DNA of 64,000 nucleotides, from positions 4,014,501-4,078,500 of the forward strand of contig JAQPZY010001581.1 of NCBI GenBank assembly GCA_029931535.1, read 5' to 3'. Position numbers and translations under genes: made by a program. The notes beneath the pieces are model-generated. The model searched no databases, was not told the DNA's origin, and worked only from the letters and a program-made list of their open reading frames with translations. This document shows, one piece after another, positions 61,034 through 64,000 of the stretch (the stretch's first letter is position 1; each line of letters starts with the position of its first letter). Source of the stretch: Margaritifera margaritifera (lineage: Eukaryota > Mollusca > Bivalvia > Unionida > Margaritiferidae).

Positions 61034-62266
61034 GGAAGAGGAACACTCTGCAGGAGAGGGATCGAGTCCCTAGGGTGGACCTCCTTTTCCTTAGGAAAGG
61101 GGGAAGAGCTCGTAAACCTCTTCCCTTGGCCTCTGCGGCATATTCTTCTAGGTGCCGACTGCTGAAGGGAGGTCTGAACTGAGGTTGTTGCTTTGACTGG
61201 GGCTGCATGACTTTAAAACATTTTGGTGAAGGGCCCCGAGGCCATTCAGGATGACTTCGCTTCCTGGCTCGTTTCGACGGGCCAGGCACGGACACAAGAA
61301 AGCGTTGTTGCTGGTCTCTCAGGTCTTGAGACGCCACTGAGGGAATGAGCCCTCCAAAAAGGGTCTCTGCCTCTAGGGGAGCAGCCCTCAAAAGGTTCTT
61401 ACTGTGCTCCAGTAATACCTTGGATGTGTCCAAAGCAACATCCCTGCGGAGATGGAGAAGCTCTGCCAATAAAGCCATAGACAAGGATCACGCAGGTCTT
61501 GATGTTTTTGCCACTGCTTCCAACAAACGATGAAGAGCAAGTGGCGACAGAGTTTCCTCCCTAAGCAGGTTGAAGGAGGCTGCCAAAAAGATATCAGGAT
61601 GTGAAGCTATGGTTTCTAGTGACCTAGCTTTTTGCTCTAAGGCCTCCAGTGTTTTAACTGGAAGGTGAGCCCAAGTCCCTGTGGACATACCCACTTGTGT
61701 CGCTGCGGCGTCTAAAGTGGGAGGTTTAAGGGGCCAGTATGGGGTGCCAAGTGAGAAAGCAACAAAAAATCTGGACGGGAGGCAGATCCAGCTAGTATTT
61801 CCCAGCTGGAGAGAATCTTAGTGTCCTCCAAGCCCGAGGACTTGGGACACGAATCATTGGACAATAGTCGGTAAACCTCATTAACCACTTTGTCAAATGA
61901 CCAGACCTTTTCTTCCTCTACCGCCTTAATCAATGGTTCAGGAGATCCTAAGGAAGGGGGTGCCACCTCTGTCAGTTCTGTATCAAACTCGTGAGAATCA
62001 ACAAGTACAGAAAAGACATCCTCATCCTGCACAAGAACCTGGGAAGCAGGACTATGTGACCCATTGTCTCACTGATATTTAGGCTGGGGAGACTTGGGAG
62101 TAAGAGGGACCTCGACCCGTGACTCCTCAGGTGGAACCAGAGGACTGTCCTTAGTGGCAGGCATGGCAGAAGTATGAGAGCAACTCTCAACCCCCCCTGG
62201 TACAGTTGGGGGAGAGTCTGTCCCTTTCCCTCCTTCTATGGACTGCGGCATCGATCGCACCGCCAT
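61020..62266 (-). pseudogene. DIRS ORF1 (Gag-like protein), broken
   Basis: The minus-strand reading frame begins at an ATG near 62266 (MAVRSMPQS). It has an in-frame TGA at 62069-62071 after PQPKYQ, a frameshift near 61712-61735, and a second in-frame TGA at 61488-61490, then continues to 61020. Recognisable pieces include an acidic stretch (DEDVFSVLVDS), a serine/proline-rich N-terminus, and a basic C-terminal part with LFGGLIPSVASQDLRDQQQ and KRARKRSHP. This arrangement is typical of the poorly conserved first ORF of DIRS elements, which has a Gag-like nucleic-acid-binding role (family knowledge). Both TGA codons are explained by CGA to TGA at CpG. It overlaps the RT reading frame by 14 bp in a different frame. 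Confidence 0.7.
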
Positions 62267-62807
62267 GGGGCCAATGCCCTGAAGGCTGTAAGTAGGGGGC
62301 AGTTAATTAAAATTGAACCAGAGTTAAATATAAAATGCACAGAAGAAGAAAAGACTGGTGTGCGACCTGTTTTCCCGAGCTTTAAAAATAGCCAACCAAT
62401 CAGAATTAAGGGAAATCAATTTTCGATGCTTTCGTGAGTTTTCAAAAAACAAACAAAAGAAAATCAACTCGTTGGCAACAGGGATAGGGAAAAAGGATAA
62501 ATAACCTACTCTAGCTTAAGAAAAAATACGGAATTCTCAAAAGGCAATAATTAACTCCCCACGAACAATACGTGAATGGGGAAATAACTGACCAACCAAG
62601 ATTAAGAACAGGACATTTCTTGGTATCAAATTGCCATACTCACAAAAGAGTTGAATATTTCCAGACAAGGAAAACACTGGTCAAGGGTAAATACCACCTG
62701 TAGTTTACGAAAAACATAATGAAAAAGCGAAATTCGCTACGTGGACTTGTCTAGCGAAGGCAATTTCTCAAGTGATAATTTGACCGTCTTCATCAAAATG
62801 ACGACCA

Positions 62808-62973
62808 GAAAAGAATGAAGTATGAATTGTGGGAGTCTCGTGCTCAGTTTGTGGGGTTTACACAGAGTCCTATTCACTAGAACTTTCTAATCAACCCAAT
62901 GAGAGGATGAATTCTCATCATATGGTCGGGCATTTCCCGTCACGGAAATAGATTAGCTACGCAATAGCAACAG
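62808..62973. repeat. DIRS inverted terminal repeat, copy next to the ORF1 end
   Basis: The inverted partner of 57880-58046. Beyond it, 62974-63003 is the end-specific extension that recurs in the internal complementary region at 58168-58200. Confidence 0.9.
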
Positions 62974-63114
62974 AGTATGCTATTTCTGATATTAAAAATG
63001 ATAGGTTTCATAATAATACACAAACGAAATTAAACAATAAAAATAATCAACTTAAAAACAGGATTATTTTGGGGTTGGCAAAGTCCTGGACAGAAGGTAC
63101 TTTAGACCTGCTTT

Positions 63115-63340
63115 ATAATACTGTCGGTCATATTGGATGTCCGAACAACATCATTTTCATTTAGGACCAACTGGACCATGGGATGAATGTGTGTGCAAAG
63201 TTTCGTGGCAATCCTCCAAGTAGTTCAGGATGAGTAGCAATAACAAACTTGTGCTAACAGATGAAAGACAGACAATGGATGAAAGACCATCCCATAAGCT
63301 CTTCTGGTCTACACGTATGACCACTAGAGCTAATAAAACT
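63115..63340 (+). repeat. Tandem-core element A, copy 5, 3' end only
   Basis: One partial unit (catttaggaccaactggacc), then caatcctccaagtagttcag and the 3' hairpin region ttctggtctacacgtatgac, ccactagagctaataaa, with a small insertion in the loop. Confidence 0.88.
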
Positions 63341-63344
63341 GGTC

Positions 63345-64000
63345 TTAACAAATGAAATAATGATTTATTAGTATAAATATATTCTAACTAGTTCAAACAT
63401 ATCAAGGAAGCTTCATTTTTTTATGAGTATGGCATGCGAGTCCTTTTATTTGGACCTTACATTTGTCACCTATGTTGTCACATAACAATACTTCCCTTGG
63501 ACAAGATAAATTATACTCTGGCACACTGGAGAAAATGGATACGAACTTTCCAGCTATGTTTTAGTGTTGCTATAGAGACAGAAATAGCAAATTTATTACA
63601 TGGGTGCAACTTTTATTATCTCTTTATGGTATCACTATACTCTGCACCATTGCTGCTAAGTTAGCGCCTCTGCTATCTTCTGATTCACTGAACAACTTTT
63701 TATATTACCCCTATGCCGACCAGCTCATCAGACAATATGTATGTTAAAAGTCTAATAAAATAGTTCCAAACACTTGTTTGTTGTCATGACTTACTAAGGT
63801 CAATCTAATATATGTCTTGACTGTAATTTGAACAAAGTAATATTCTTTGTAAAAATGTGTTAACATGTGCTTTTGCAAAAAGTAAAATTGCCCATGATCA
63901 CTGGAGTATTGCAATTGTCAAATCTTCACTGTTGGAGGTAAGTAGTTCTTGCACATTGTCAAACTCTTCGGTTTCAGAGGTAAGTAATTCTTGCATGTAG
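63345..64000. other. No recognisable feature
   Basis: A 76-codon plus-strand frame (63434-63664) shows no domain. Near the end a short phrase, gaggtaagtagttcttgca, recurs as gaggtaagtaattcttgca (63936 and 63978). Confidence 0.45.

Larger units (their letters stand above)
57830..63003 (-). mobile_element. DIRS-like tyrosine-recombinase retrotransposon, near full length, inactivated
   Basis: About 5.17 kb on the minus strand, with the coding order Gag-like, reverse transcriptase, RNase H, tyrosine recombinase. It has all structural hallmarks of the DIRS group: inverted (not direct) terminal repeats of about 166 bp (57880-58046 and 62808-62973), outer extensions of unequal sequence, and an internal complementary region (58100-58215) just inside the end that follows the recombinase. 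No target-site duplication is apparent, as expected for recombinase-mediated insertion. All three coding segments contain stops, frameshifts or changed catalytic residues, so the copy is dead. It lies in otherwise plain sequence just right of a tandem-core repeat and left of another 3' tandem-core end. Confidence 0.9.

Overview
This window looks like animal nuclear DNA, most likely from a bivalve or related mollusc. The evidence is spliced exons separated by multi-kilobase introns, tRNA-derived SINEs, Tc1-, hAT- and DIRS-type transposons, and many interspersed elements with a core of 40-170 bp tandem repeats, an arrangement known from mollusc 'pearl'-type elements. The taxon is an inference; no species-diagnostic gene is visible. 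Nothing bacterial, viral, rRNA or CRISPR-like was recognised.

The only host gene I recognise is on the minus strand: three exons (45215-45334, 18951-19040, 12591 down to about 12519) that join in frame into an N-terminal FHA domain closely resembling centrosomal protein CEP170. The introns between them are about 26.2 kb and 6.4 kb and consist largely of repeats. A fourth possible exon lies at 6241-6342. The first coding exon and most of the protein are not found here.

Layout from left to right: 1-4.9 kb holds tandem-core repeats, a 94-bp and a 176-bp MITE, and the first copy of a double-hairpin palindromic element. At 6.5-9.5 kb is a broken Tc1-like transposase gene split by an insert that carries nineteen 58-bp repeats. 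At 10.9-14.3 kb are two tandem-core elements, with a 33-G run at the edge. At 14.9-16.6 kb there is a three-level nest: double-hairpin MITE, then a 1.5-kb hAT-like element, then a fold-back. At 17.6-18.5 kb is a repeat array rich in nuclear-receptor half-sites. At 19.2-23.5 kb there is a second nest: tandem-core element, then a 2.5-kb TA-flanked element, then an 870-bp fold-back with 358-bp arms. At 23.8-26.3 kb is another tandem-core element containing a decayed hAT/BED transposase fragment. The stretch 28-45 kb has SINEs, seven more double-hairpin MITEs and minisatellites. At 44.6-54 kb are 26-, 38- and 42-bp minisatellites and a long 150-bp repeat array. At 54.8-57.4 kb one tandem-core element is inserted into another. 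At 57.83-63.0 kb there is an almost full-length, inactivated DIRS-like tyrosine-recombinase retrotransposon with its inverted terminal repeats and internal complementary region intact.

The most interesting points are: the complete DIRS architecture; the double-hairpin MITE family with two structural subfamilies; several tandem-core families that appear to end in 3' hairpins and all lie in the same orientation; and repeat units that carry a perfect oestrogen-response-element palindrome and a DR1 nuclear-receptor site. All assignments rest on reading the sequence; no database search was possible.
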